From positions 1-49,116 of the forward strand of contig NZ_PZKG01000025.1 of the NCBI RefSeq assembly GCF_003034985.1: a stretch of 49,116 nucleotides of DNA, in the 5' to 3' direction. The stretch is from Cereibacter changlensis JA139. Lineage in GTDB: Bacteria > Pseudomonadota > Alphaproteobacteria > Rhodobacterales > Rhodobacteraceae. The position numbers and the translations under genes are program-made. The notes under the pieces are model-generated. The model did not search any database. It had not been told where the DNA came from and saw only the letters and a list, made by a program, of their open reading frames with translations. Shown here one piece after another: positions 1 to 8,170 of this stretch. The stretch's first letter is position 1, and each line of letters opens with the position of its first letter.

Positions 1-2
1 AA

Positions 3-1187
3 CGCCTTTCGCAGGCCGAGTTCATCGCGATGATCGCGATGCTCTTCGCCACCATCGCCTTCTCCATCGACGCCATGCTGCCCGCCCTGCCCGAGATCGT
101 GCGCGAGCTGACGCCCGACGCGCCGAACCACGCGCAGCTGATCATCACCAGCTTCGTGCTGGGCATGGGGCTAGGCACCTTCTTTGCCGGGCCGCTGTCC
201 GACACCTTCGGCCGCAAGTCGGTGATCGTCGCCGGGGCGGGGCTCTACTGCGTCGCCGCCGTTGCCGCCTATTTCGCGCAGTCGCTTGAAGTGCTGCTGC
301 TGTGCCGCGTGGTGCAGGGGCTGGGCGCCGCCGGACCGCGCATCGTGTCGCTCGCCATGGTGCGCGACCTCTACCGCGGGCGCGAGATGGCGCGGGTGGT
401 CAGCTTCGCCATGATGATCTTCACGCTGGTGCCCGCGGTCGCGCCGCTGATCGGCACCTTCATCATCGCCGGCCTCGGCTGGCGCGGCATCTTCCTCGCC
501 TTCGTGCTGTTCTCGGTGGTCTCGATCGTCTGGATGATGCTGCGGCAGGGCGAGACCCTGCCCGCCGAGGCGCGCCGGCCGCTGGAGGCGGCGCGGCTGA
601 AGGCGGCGTTCCGCGAGGTGCTGTCGCACCGGCTGATCGTGACCACCACCGTGGTGCAGACGCTGGTGCTTGCCTGCCTGTTCGGCACGATCTCCTCGAC
701 GCAGCAGATCTTCGACGTGACCTTCGACAAGAGCGCGAGCTTCCCGTTCTGGTTCGCCGCCATCGCGCTGATGGCGGGGTCGGCCAGCCTGATCAACGCC
801 GCGGTCGTGGTGCGGCTGGGGATGCGCTTCCTGATCACGGTGACGCTCTGCATGCAGATCGTCATGGCGCTGGTCATGGCGGGGATGACGGGCTTCGATC
901 TGTGGCCCGCGTCGCTGGCCTTCCCGGCCTATGTCATCTGGACGACGAGCGTGTTCTTCATGGCCGGGCTGACGCTGGGCAACCTGAACGCGCTGGCGCT
1001 GGAGCCGGTGGGGCATATCGCCGGGATGGCGGCCTCGGTGACCGGCGCGATCTCCACCGTCTTCGCGGTGGCGCTGGCGGCGCCGCTGGGGCTGGCCTTC
1101 AACGGCACGCCGGTGCCGCTGGCGACGGGGGTGATGGTGCTGGCGATGATCGCGCTGGGGCTGATGCTCTCGATCCCGCGCCGGTGA
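3..1187 (+). CDS. Bcr/CflA-family multidrug efflux MFS transporter (5' end outside window)
   Basis: Inner-membrane major facilitator transporter, about 390 residues visible. The frame is already open at base 3 and reads RLSQAEFIAMIAMLFATIAF before the first conspicuous ATG at 30, and family members carry this segment inside the protein, so the true start lies upstream of the window. The first helix contains the D-A-M-L-P-A-L-P signature of the Bcr/CflA group, and the loop between helices 2 and 3 carries G-P-L-S-D-T-F-G-R-K, the MFS motif A. About twelve hydrophobic segments follow. The family exports drugs such as bicyclomycin or chloramphenicol by proton antiport; the substrate here is unknown. 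The gene stands alone and ends 9 bases before a strong terminator, convergent with mfd. Confidence 0.9.
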   Translation, partial: RLSQAEFIAMIAMLFATIAFSIDAMLPALPEIVRELTPDAPNHAQLIITSFVLGMGLGTFFAGPLSDTFGRKSVIVAGAGLYCVAAVAAYFAQSLEVLLLCRVVQGLGAAGPRIVSLAMVRDLYRGREMARVVSFAMMIFTLVPAVAPLIGTFIIAGLGWRGIFLAFVLFSVVSIVWMMLRQGETLPAEARRPLEAARLKAAFREVLSHRLIVTTTVVQTLVLACLFGTISSTQQIFDVTFDKSASFPFWFAAIALMAGSASLINAAVVVRLGMRFLITVTLCMQIVMALVMAGMTGFDLWPASLAFPAYVIWTTSVFFMAGLTLGNLNALALEPVGHIAGMAASVTGAISTVFAVALAAPLGLAFNGTPVPLATGVMVLAMIALGLMLSIPRR

Positions 1188-1196
1188 GGCGCCTGG

Positions 1197-1230
1197 CCTG
1201 ACCGGGCGCGCTGCCCCCGGTCAGGCTTTT
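1197..1230 (+). terminator. Rho-independent terminator after the MFS transporter
   Basis: Perfect 10-bp stem CCTGACCGGG (1197-1206) and CCCGGTCAGG (1216-1225) with a 9-base loop, followed by CTTTT. It begins 9 bases past the transporter stop codon. It ends 19 bases before the mfd stop, so it sits between convergent genes; the T run serves the plus strand. Confidence 0.85.
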
Positions 1231-1248
1231 GGGCAGCGCCCTGCCCGC

Positions 1249-4200
1249 TCAGGCCTTCGGCTTGATCAGCTTTTCCGCCAGATCCTTGGCGATGGCGAAG
1301 CCGCCCTTGATGCGGTCGCTTTCCGTCTTCCAGTCGCGGGTCAGGATGATCTTGTTGTCCTTGACCCGCGCGCCGCCGGTATCGGCCTTGATGAAATCGA
1401 CGAGCCCGGCCGGATTGGCGAACTTGTCGTTGTGGAACTGCACCGTCGCGCCCTTCGGCCCGGTGTCGAGCCGGGCGATGCCGGCGCGCTTGCACATGGC
1501 CTTGATGCGGACGACCAGCAGCAGCGTGTTCACCTCTTTCGGCAGCGGGCCGAAACGGTCGATCAGCTCGGCGGCGAAGCCTTCGAGCTCGACCTTGTGG
1601 GTGAGCTGCGACAGGCGGCGGTAGAGGCCGAGACGCACGTCGAGGTCGGGGACATAGTCCTCGGGAATCAGCACCGGCACGCCGAGGTTGATCTGCGGCG
1701 CCCATTGGTCGTCGGGCTCGGAGAGGCCCTGCAGCTCGCCGGAGCGGATCTTCTGGATCGTCTCCTCCAGCATCTGCTGGTAGAGTTCGTAGCCGACTTC
1801 CTTGATATGGCCCGACTGTTCCTCGCCCAGAAGGTTGCCCGCGCCGCGCAGATCGAGGTCGTGGCTGGCGAGGTTGAAGCCCGCGCCGAGGCTGTCGAGC
1901 GAGACGAGCAGCTTCAGCCGCTTCATCGCCTGCGGCGTCATCGGGCTGCGCGGACGGGTGGTGAGATAGGCATAGGCGCGGGTCTTGGCGCGCCCGACGC
2001 GGCCGCGGATCTGGTAGAGCTGGCTCAGGCCGAACATGTCGGCGCGGTGGACGATCATGGTGTTGGCGGTCGGGATGTCGAGGCCGGATTCGACGATGGT
2101 CGTGGCCAGGAGCACGTCATACTTGCCGTCGTAGAAGGCGTTCATCTTCTCGTCGAGATCGCCTGCCGCCAGCTGGCCATGCGCCACGACATAGGTGACT
2201 TCCGGCACATGGGTGCGCAGGAACTCCTCGATCTCGGGCAGGTCGGAGAGGCGCGGCACGACGTAGAAGGACTGCCCGCCGCGGAAGCGTTCGCGCAAGA
2301 GCGCCTCGCGGATCGTCACCGTGTCGAATTCCGAGACATAGGTGCGGATCGCCAGACGGTCGACCGGCGGGGTGGCGATGATCGAGAGGTCGCGGACGCC
2401 GGTGAGCGAGAGCTGCAGCGTGCGCGGGATCGGCGTGGCGGTGAGGGTGAGGACATGGACCTCGGAGCGCATCTCCTTCAGGCGTTCCTTGTGGGTCACG
2501 CCGAAATGCTGCTCCTCGTCGATCACCAGAAGGCCGAGCGACTTGAAGCGGATGCCCTTGGCCAGCAGCGCATGGGTGCCGATGCAGATGTCGACCGTGC
2601 CGTCGGCGAGCCCTGCCCGCGTCTCGTTCGCCTCCCTGGCGGGGACGAAGCGCGAGAGCTGGCGGACGGTCATCGGGAAGCCGCGGAAGCGTTCGGCGAA
2701 GCTGCGGAAATGCTGGCGGGCAAGCAGCGTCGTCGGGCAGATCACCGCGACCTGCATGCCGGCGAGCGCCGCGATGAAGGCGGCGCGGATAGCGACCTCG
2801 GTCTTGCCGAAGCCGACATCGCCCACCACCAGCCGGTCCATCGGGCTGCCCCGCTCCAGATCGGCCACCACATCGGCGATGGCGGCGAGCTGGTCGTCGG
2901 TTTCCTGATAGGGGAAACGGGCGGCGAAGGCCTCCCACAGCGAATGCGGGGCCTCGAGGATCGGGGCGTGGCGCAGGTGGCGTTCGGCGGCGATGCGCAT
3001 CAGCCGCTCGGCGATCTCGCGAATCCGGGCCTTGAGCTTGGCCTTCTTGGCCTGCCACGCGCCGCCGCCGAGCTTGTCGAGCAGGCCCTCCTCATGGCCG
3101 TAGCGGCTGAGCAGTTCGATGTTCTCGACCGGCAGGTAGAGCTTGGCGTCCTCGGCATAGACGAGGTGCAGGTAGTCATGCGGCGGGCCGGGCTTGTTGG
3201 AGGGGAGCTGCGGCACGCGCAGGGTTTCGAGCCCCATGTAGCGGCCCACGCCATGTTCGACATGCACCACCAGATCGCCCGGGGTCAGCGTGTCATGTTC
3301 GCGCAGGAAGTTGTCGGCCTTCTTGCGCTTCTTCGGCTTGGAGATCAGCCGGTCGCCCAGCACGTCCTGTTCCGAGATCACCGCCAGACCGGGGCCGGTG
3401 AAGCCCTGTTCCAGCGACCAGATCGCGAGGTAGATGCCGCCATGGCCTTCGGGCAGGTCGCGGATGTCGCGGATCGGGGTCGCGCCATGCACGTCATGGT
3501 CTTCGAGCAGACCCTTCAGCCGCTCGCGGGCACCCTCGGACCATGAGGCGACGATGACCTGACGGTCCTCGCGCAGCTTGCGAAGATGGTCGGCCAGCGC
3601 ATTGAACAGGCTGACGTTTTCCATCTGTCGCTCGGGCGCGAAGCTGCGGCCGATGCGGCCTCCGGCATCGAGAACGCCCGGCCCCGGCGATTGCGGCAGC
3701 GGCGAGAGCTGGAGGACGCGGTGCTGCGCGATGGCCGCTTCCCAGGCCGCGTCGTCGAGATAGAGCAGACCGGGCGCCGAGGGCTTGTAGACCGTGTCCA
3801 TCCGGCCCCTGGCGTTCATCGCCTCGCGCCGGGCGTCATACTGGTCGGCGATGCCTTCCCAGCGCGACAGCCGCGTGGCGGTCAGCTGGTCGTCGAGCAT
3901 GACGCTCGCCTCGGGCAGGTAGTCGAAGAGCGTCTCCAGCCTTTCGTGGAAGAAGGGCAGCCAATGCTCCATACCCTGATGCTTGCGGCCGGCGCTGACC
4001 GCCTCGTAGAGCGGGTCGTCGGTGCCTGCCGTGCCGAACTCGATCCGGTAGGACTGGCGGAAACGGGTGATCGCCGCCTCGTCGAGAATGACCTCGGAGA
4101 CCGGGGCCAGTTCGACCATGGTCAGCTTCTCGATGGTGCGCTGGGTCTCGGGGTCGAAGCGGCGGGCGCCGTCGAGCACGTCGCCGAAGAAGTCGAGCCG

Positions 4201-4725
4201 CACCGGCCCCGCGACGCCCGGCGGGAAGATGTCGATGATGCCGCCCCGGATGGCGTAATCTCCGGGCTCGGTTACGGTGGTGACCAGCGAGAAGCCCATG
4301 CGGGCGAGATAGCCGCGCAAGCCGCCCTCGTCGATCCGGTCGCCGACCCGGGCGCTGAAGGAAGAGGCACGCAGCACCTCGCGCGTGGGCAGGCGCTGGG
4401 TGGCGGCGGTCATGGTGGTGAGCAGGATGAAATCGCCCGGCACGCCTTGCGCCAGCGCCGCCAGCGTCGCCATGCGGCGGGCGGAAAGCTCTGGGTTGGG
4501 CGAGATGCGGTCGTAGGGCAGGCAATCCCAGGCCGGAAGCTCCAGCACGACGGCGTTCGGGGCCATGACGGCGAGCGCGTTGCGCATCGCCTCCAGCCGC
4601 TTGTCGTCGCGGGCGATGTGGATGACCGGCTGGCCGCGCGAAAGCTCTTTCGCGACGAGCCGGGCATCAAAGCCCTCGGGCGCGCCGCCCAGAAGAATTC
4701 GCGTTCCGTTTTGCATGCCGCTCAC
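1249..4725 (-). CDS. mfd: Transcription-repair coupling factor Mfd
   Basis: Removes RNA polymerase stalled at DNA lesions and recruits UvrA. 1158 residues, the usual length. Order of domains: UvrB-like damage-recognition region (about 1-340), CarD-like RNA-polymerase-interaction domain near residue 480 (T-P-G-D-L-V-V-H-V-E-H-G-V-G-R-Y), superfamily 2 helicase with Walker A G-D-V-G-F-G-K-T near 635 and DEEQ box near 735, and the C-terminal TRCF domain. The GTG at 4725 gives the longest product; an ATG at 4716 (reading MQNGTRILLGG) is an equally good start, and neither has a strong ribosome site. The gene is followed by the convergent MFS gene. The 37 bases to the upstream small membrane gene suggest joint transcription. 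Confidence 0.97.
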   Translation of the reverse strand: MSGMQNGTRILLGGAPEGFDARLVAKELSRGQPVIHIARDDKRLEAMRNALAVMAPNAVVLELPAWDCLPYDRISPNPELSARRMATLAALAQGVPGDFILLTTMTAATQRLPTREVLRASSFSARVGDRIDEGGLRGYLARMGFSLVTTVTEPGDYAIRGGIIDIFPPGVAGPVRLDFFGDVLDGARRFDPETQRTIEKLTMVELAPVSEVILDEAAITRFRQSYRIEFGTAGTDDPLYEAVSAGRKHQGMEHWLPFFHERLETLFDYLPEASVMLDDQLTATRLSRWEGIADQYDARREAMNARGRMDTVYKPSAPGLLYLDDAAWEAAIAQHRVLQLSPLPQSPGPGVLDAGGRIGRSFAPERQMENVSLFNALADHLRKLREDRQVIVASWSEGARERLKGLLEDHDVHGATPIRDIRDLPEGHGGIYLAIWSLEQGFTGPGLAVISEQDVLGDRLISKPKKRKKADNFLREHDTLTPGDLVVHVEHGVGRYMGLETLRVPQLPSNKPGPPHDYLHLVYAEDAKLYLPVENIELLSRYGHEEGLLDKLGGGAWQAKKAKLKARIREIAERLMRIAAERHLRHAPILEAPHSLWEAFAARFPYQETDDQLAAIADVVADLERGSPMDRLVVGDVGFGKTEVAIRAAFIAALAGMQVAVICPTTLLARQHFRSFAERFRGFPMTVRQLSRFVPAREANETRAGLADGTVDICIGTHALLAKGIRFKSLGLLVIDEEQHFGVTHKERLKEMRSEVHVLTLTATPIPRTLQLSLTGVRDLSIIATPPVDRLAIRTYVSEFDTVTIREALLRERFRGGQSFYVVPRLSDLPEIEEFLRTHVPEVTYVVAHGQLAAGDLDEKMNAFYDGKYDVLLATTIVESGLDIPTANTMIVHRADMFGLSQLYQIRGRVGRAKTRAYAYLTTRPRSPMTPQAMKRLKLLVSLDSLGAGFNLASHDLDLRGAGNLLGEEQSGHIKEVGYELYQQMLEETIQKIRSGELQGLSEPDDQWAPQINLGVPVLIPEDYVPDLDVRLGLYRRLSQLTHKVELEGFAAELIDRFGPLPKEVNTLLLVVRIKAMCKRAGIARLDTGPKGATVQFHNDKFANPAGLVDFIKADTGGARVKDNKIILTRDWKTESDRIKGGFAIAKDLAEKLIKPKA

Positions 4726-4762
4726 TTAACAGCCCAAGGGGGCGCGTCAACCGCGCCGCGTG

Positions 4763-5284
4763 TCAGAAAGCGCCGAGATTGAGGTTCTGGTACATGCCCC
4801 ACATCGCGGTGACGAAGATGGACAGCATACCGAGCGCCTGCACCCCCAGCCGGTGCCGCGCAAGCGCCCGGTAGAGCCCCTCGCCCTGCAGCCCGCCTGC
4901 GGCAATCCGACGCGCGGCGCGCAAGCTGAGGACCCCGACCAGCGCCATCGGCAGGGCGAGGCAGAACAGCGCCTGCGCGAACTCCAGCCGGTACCAGAAG
5001 CCGAGCATCGCCAGCATGGTCAGGGCGAAGCAGAGCGCCGCGACCAGCCAGATGCCCGAGACCTCGGCCACATGCAGAAGCCGCCGGGTGTGGACGCCGA
5101 TCAGCAGATGCACGTCCTCCGCCGCCTCGCCCCCCCGCCGCCTTGCGCGCAACACGAGGTCGTAGGGCACGCCGAGAACCCAGTGGCTCGCCGTCGACCA
5201 GAGCACCGCAAGCGCGATCCAGAACCAGAGATTCGAGAAGGACCGCATGTCGATCACCTCGAAAACGATTGCGTACCACTCCAC
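4763..5284 (-). CDS. Small polytopic membrane protein of Rhodobacterales ('component of SufBCD complex' family name)
   Basis: 173 residues starting at GTG 5284 (reading VEWYAIVFEVIDMRSFSNLW), with an AGGTCGAG-like ribosome site just upstream. A longer reading to 5341 adds 19 polar residues that look untranslated. Four hydrophobic segments are visible (residues about 14-36, 80-98, 101-120 and 150-168), with a basic RARRR loop after the first. This protein is found next to mfd and hemB in related genomes. Databases label it a component of a SufBCD complex, but no suf gene is in this window and nothing in the sequence supports an iron-sulfur role. Function unknown. It is divergent from hemB and runs toward mfd. 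Confidence 0.75.
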   Translation of the reverse strand: MEWYAIVFEVIDMRSFSNLWFWIALAVLWSTASHWVLGVPYDLVLRARRRGGEAAEDVHLLIGVHTRRLLHVAEVSGIWLVAALCFALTMLAMLGFWYRLEFAQALFCLALPMALVGVLSLRAARRIAAGGLQGEGLYRALARHRLGVQALGMLSIFVTAMWGMYQNLNLGAF

Positions 5285-5400
5285 CTCGACCTGCCCTGTT
5301 TCTGGTTGACGCTGCCGACCTGCGACCGGATGTTGCGGCATTCCTACGCTTGAGACGCCGGCTTATCCATGGCAGGCAGAAAAAAACCGTCAAGACTCGC

Positions 5401-5422
5401 AAAGCGGCAACGCGCCGCTTTT
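5401..5422 (+). promoter_or_regulatory. Hairpin with T run in the hemB leader
   Basis: AAAGCGGC (5401-5408), loop AACGC, GCCGCTTT (5414-5421), then T. This is a terminator-like 8-bp hairpin 26 bases before the hemB start. No plus-strand gene lies upstream, so it is either a leader attenuator of hemB or a structure in the divergent leader. Its role is an inference. Confidence 0.45.
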
Positions 5423-5447
5423 CCCTCGCCAGCCCAAAAGGTTCGCC

Positions 5448-6452
5448 ATGCGCCCGATCCAAGCCGCCTATCCCGCCGCCCGTTTCCGCCGCAACCGCCG
5501 CACGGACGCGCTGCGCCGGCTGACGCAGGAGAACACCCTGAGCACCGGCGATCTGATCTGGCCGATCTTCGTGCGCGACGGGCATGACATCGAGGAGCCG
5601 ATCGTGTCGATGCCGGGCGTGGTGCGGCGCTCGGTCGACCGGATCGTGCTGGCGGCGGAAGAGGCGGCGGAGCTGGGCATCCCGGCGGTGTGCCTCTTTC
5701 CCTACACCGATCCGCAGCTGAAATCCGAGGGCTGCGAGGAGGCCTGGAACCCCGACAACCTCGCCAACCGGGCGATCCGGGCGATCAAGGCGGTGGTGCC
5801 GGAGATCGCGGTGATGACCGATGTGGCGCTCGACCCCTACAACATCAACGGTCATGACGGGCTGGTCAGGAACGGGATCATCCTGAACGACGAGACCGTG
5901 GAGGCGCTGGTGAAGATGGCGCTGGCGCAGGCCGAGGCGGGGGCCGACATCCTCGGGCCCTCGGACATGATGGACGGGCGGATCGGCGCGATGCGCGCGG
6001 CGCTGGAGGCTTCGGGGCACAAGGATGTGGCGATCCTGAGCTATTCGGCGAAATACGCCAGCGCCTTCTACGGGCCGTTCCGCGATGCGGTGGGGGCCTC
6101 GGGCGCGCTGAAGGGCGACAAGAAGACCTATCAGATGAGCCCGGCCAACAGCGACGAGGCGGTGCGGCTGATCGAGCGCGACCTGCGCGAGGGCGCCGAC
6201 ATGGTGATGGTGAAGCCGGGGATGCCCTATCTCGACATCTGCCGCCGGGTGAAGGACAGCTTCGGCGTGCCGACCTATGCCTATCAGGTCTCGGGCGAAT
6301 ATGCGATGATCCGCGGCGCCGCCGACCGTGGCTGGATCAACGGCGAGGCGGCGATGATGGAGAGCCTAATGTGCTTCAAGCGCGCCGGCTGCGACGGCAT
6401 CCTGACCTATTTCGCCCCCGAGGCTGCCCGGCTGTTGCGCGCGCAGGCCTGA
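5448..6452 (+). CDS. hemB: Delta-aminolevulinic acid dehydratase (porphobilinogen synthase)
   Basis: Condenses two 5-aminolevulinate molecules to porphobilinogen, the second committed step of heme, bacteriochlorophyll and cobalamin synthesis; cytosolic. 334 residues. The two active-site lysines are visible in Y-S-A-K-Y-A-S (near residue 200) and M-V-K-P-G-M-P-Y (near 256). The metal site near residue 124 reads D-V-A-L-D-P-Y-N-I-N-G-H-D-G, with aspartates in place of the three cysteines of zinc enzymes, so this is the zinc-independent, magnesium/potassium-type enzyme typical of Rhodobacter and Bradyrhizobium. The start ATG has AAAAGG about 8 bases upstream. It is divergent from the small membrane protein and followed after about 150 bases by a SYLF lipoprotein on the same strand. 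Confidence 0.97.
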   Translation: MRPIQAAYPAARFRRNRRTDALRRLTQENTLSTGDLIWPIFVRDGHDIEEPIVSMPGVVRRSVDRIVLAAEEAAELGIPAVCLFPYTDPQLKSEGCEEAWNPDNLANRAIRAIKAVVPEIAVMTDVALDPYNINGHDGLVRNGIILNDETVEALVKMALAQAEAGADILGPSDMMDGRIGAMRAALEASGHKDVAILSYSAKYASAFYGPFRDAVGASGALKGDKKTYQMSPANSDEAVRLIERDLREGADMVMVKPGMPYLDICRRVKDSFGVPTYAYQVSGEYAMIRGAADRGWINGEAAMMESLMCFKRAGCDGILTYFAPEAARLLRAQA

Positions 6453-6606
6453 GCCGGGCCGGCGATGCCGGCGAAGACCTGCCGTTTGAAGGGCTTGCGC
6501 CGCGTTCCGGATGACAAGCGTCTGGAAACCGGTTAAAGTTTGCCGGAAACGGGCCGCAGAGCCCATCACCGGCCGGCGTGAGCGGCCAGAGGCGGCAGAG
6601 GCAGAG

Positions 6607-7158
6607 ATGGCAGAGTTCAGCAGACGGGTATTTCTGGGCGGCGCGGCGATGGCGGGGCTTTCGGCCTGCGCCAATGGCGTGGGCGGCAACGGCGGCGCCA
6701 CGATCGACGCGCGGGTCGACGCGACGCGCGATTATCTCTTCGGGCGTTACCCCGGCACGGCGGATCTGGCGCGCAACGCCAAGGGCGTGCTCTACATGCC
6801 GCTGGTCACCGAGGCGGGCTTCGGCATCGGCGGCGGCTACGGTCGTGGCGCGCTGCGGATCAACGACGTGACGGTGGATTACTACTCGGCGACCCGGGCC
6901 ACCATCGGCTTCCAGATCGGCGCGCAGCAATATGCCCATGCGCTGTTCTTCATGACCGAAGGCGCGCTGACCGAGTTCCGCCGCGGCACCGGCTGGGCGG
7001 TGGGCGCCGATGTGCGCTACGCGACGCCGGACCAGGGGGCGAGCATCGGCAAGGAGACGACCGAGATCGACCCGGTGGTGGCGCTGGTCTTCGGCCAGTC
7101 GGGGCTGATCGCCGGGGCGACGCTGGGCGGGGTGAAGTACACGAGGATCATCCCGTAA
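6607..7158 (+). CDS. SYLF (Ysc84-like) domain lipoprotein with twin-arginine signal
   Basis: 183 residues. I chose ATG 6607 because it begins the export signal S-R-R-V-F-L-G-G, which carries a twin arginine, and the lipobox L-S-A-C follows near residue 19-22. A longer frame from 6511 would bury the signal and is less likely. An AGAGG-type ribosome site lies just upstream. The mature part is a glycine-rich SYLF/Ysc84 domain (residues about 60-183) with A-K-G-V-L near its start and G-F-G-I-G-G-G-Y-G-R-G. The family binds lipid in eukaryotes; the role of bacterial copies is not settled. Predicted to be a Tat-exported, membrane-anchored periplasmic protein. It ends at a strong two-way terminator. 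Confidence 0.8.
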   Translation: MAEFSRRVFLGGAAMAGLSACANGVGGNGGATIDARVDATRDYLFGRYPGTADLARNAKGVLYMPLVTEAGFGIGGGYGRGALRINDVTVDYYSATRATIGFQIGAQQYAHALFFMTEGALTEFRRGTGWAVGADVRYATPDQGASIGKETTEIDPVVALVFGQSGLIAGATLGGVKYTRIIP

Positions 7159-7178
7159 GGGTCTGACGGATCTAGGAT

Positions 7179-7207
7179 AAAGGGCGGGCCGTTTGGCCCG
7201 CCCTTTT
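7179..7207. terminator. Bidirectional terminator between the SYLF gene and the dehydrogenase
   Basis: Perfect 12-bp stem AAAGGGCGGGCC (7179-7190) and GGCCCGCCCTTT (7195-7206) around a GTTT loop. It is flanked by an A run on one side and a T run on the other, so it can stop transcription of both convergent genes. Confidence 0.9.
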
Positions 7208-7224
7208 CCGTTTCAAGGCTCTGT

Positions 7225-8091
7225 TCAGCGGGTCAGGCGCTTGATCAGCGCCGAGGTGTCCCAGCGGGCGCCGCCCATCTGCTGCACCTCCTTGTAGAAC
7301 TGGTCGACCAGCGCCGTGACCGGCAGGCTGGCGCCGATCTCGTCGGCGGTCTTGAGGCAGATGCCGAGATCCTTGCGCATCCAGTCCACCGCGAAGCCGA
7401 AGTCGAAGCGGTCTTCGAGCATGGTGGCGTGGCGGTTCTGCATCTGCCAGCTGCCGGCGGCGCCCTGGCTGATGACCTCGACCACGGCGCGGCCGTCCAT
7501 CCCGGCCTTCTGGCCGAAGGCTAGCGCTTCGGCGAGGCCCTGCACCAGCCCGGCGATGCAGATCTGGTTCATCATCTTGGCGATCTGGCCCGAGCCGCTG
7601 TCGCCCAAGAGCTTGCAGACCCTTGCATAGGCCTCGATCACCGGCTCGGCCCGGGCATAGGTCGCGGCCTCGCCGCCGCACATCACCGAGAGTACGCCAT
7701 TCTCCGCCCCGGCCTGCCCGCCCGACACCGGCGCGTCGATGAAGCCGAGGCCGAGCCGGTCCGCCTCGGCGGAAAGCTCGCGCGTCACCTGGGCCGAGAC
7801 GGTGGTGTGGTCGACGAAGACCGCGCCCTTCTCCATGCCGGCGAAGGCCCCGTCCCCGCCCAGACAAACCGCGCGCAGGTCGTCGTCATTGCCGACGCAG
7901 CTCATCACGAATTCGGCGCCGGCGGCGGCCTCGCGCGGGGTGGCGGCGCTTTTGCCGCCGTGTTTCTCGACCCAGGCCGCGGCCTTGGCGGGGCTGCGGT
8001 TGTAGACCGTCACCTCGTGCCCCTTGGCCGCGAGATGGCCCGCCATCGGGAAGCCCATGACCCCCAGCCCCAGAAATGCAACTCTCGCCAT
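7225..8091 (-). CDS. NAD-binding beta-hydroxyacid dehydrogenase (3-hydroxyisobutyrate dehydrogenase family)
   Basis: 288 residues. The ATG at 8091 has a clear GGAGGAAAAGAG ribosome site. The N-terminal Rossmann fold begins A-R-V-A-F-L-G-L-G-V-M-G (GxGxxG). Around residue 120 is the substrate-binding motif D-A-P-V-S-G-G-Q-A-G-A, and the catalytic lysine is in G-Q-I-A-K-M-M-N-Q near residue 170. These define the family that oxidises 3-hydroxyisobutyrate, tartronate semialdehyde or related acids. The exact substrate cannot be read from the sequence; no valine-degradation or glyoxylate genes are adjacent. The gene is divergent from a penicillin-acylase-type hydrolase with only 79 bases between starts. 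Confidence 0.85.
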   Translation of the reverse strand: MARVAFLGLGVMGFPMAGHLAAKGHEVTVYNRSPAKAAAWVEKHGGKSAATPREAAAGAEFVMSCVGNDDDLRAVCLGGDGAFAGMEKGAVFVDHTTVSAQVTRELSAEADRLGLGFIDAPVSGGQAGAENGVLSVMCGGEAATYARAEPVIEAYARVCKLLGDSGSGQIAKMMNQICIAGLVQGLAEALAFGQKAGMDGRAVVEVISQGAAGSWQMQNRHATMLEDRFDFGFAVDWMRKDLGICLKTADEIGASLPVTALVDQFYKEVQQMGGARWDTSALIKRLTR

Positions 8092-8170
8092 GGCTCTTTT
8101 CCTCCGATTGCCCATCCAGACCGGATGGACTAGGAACCATCTGACCCGTGGCGTCAAGAACAGGCCCCTG

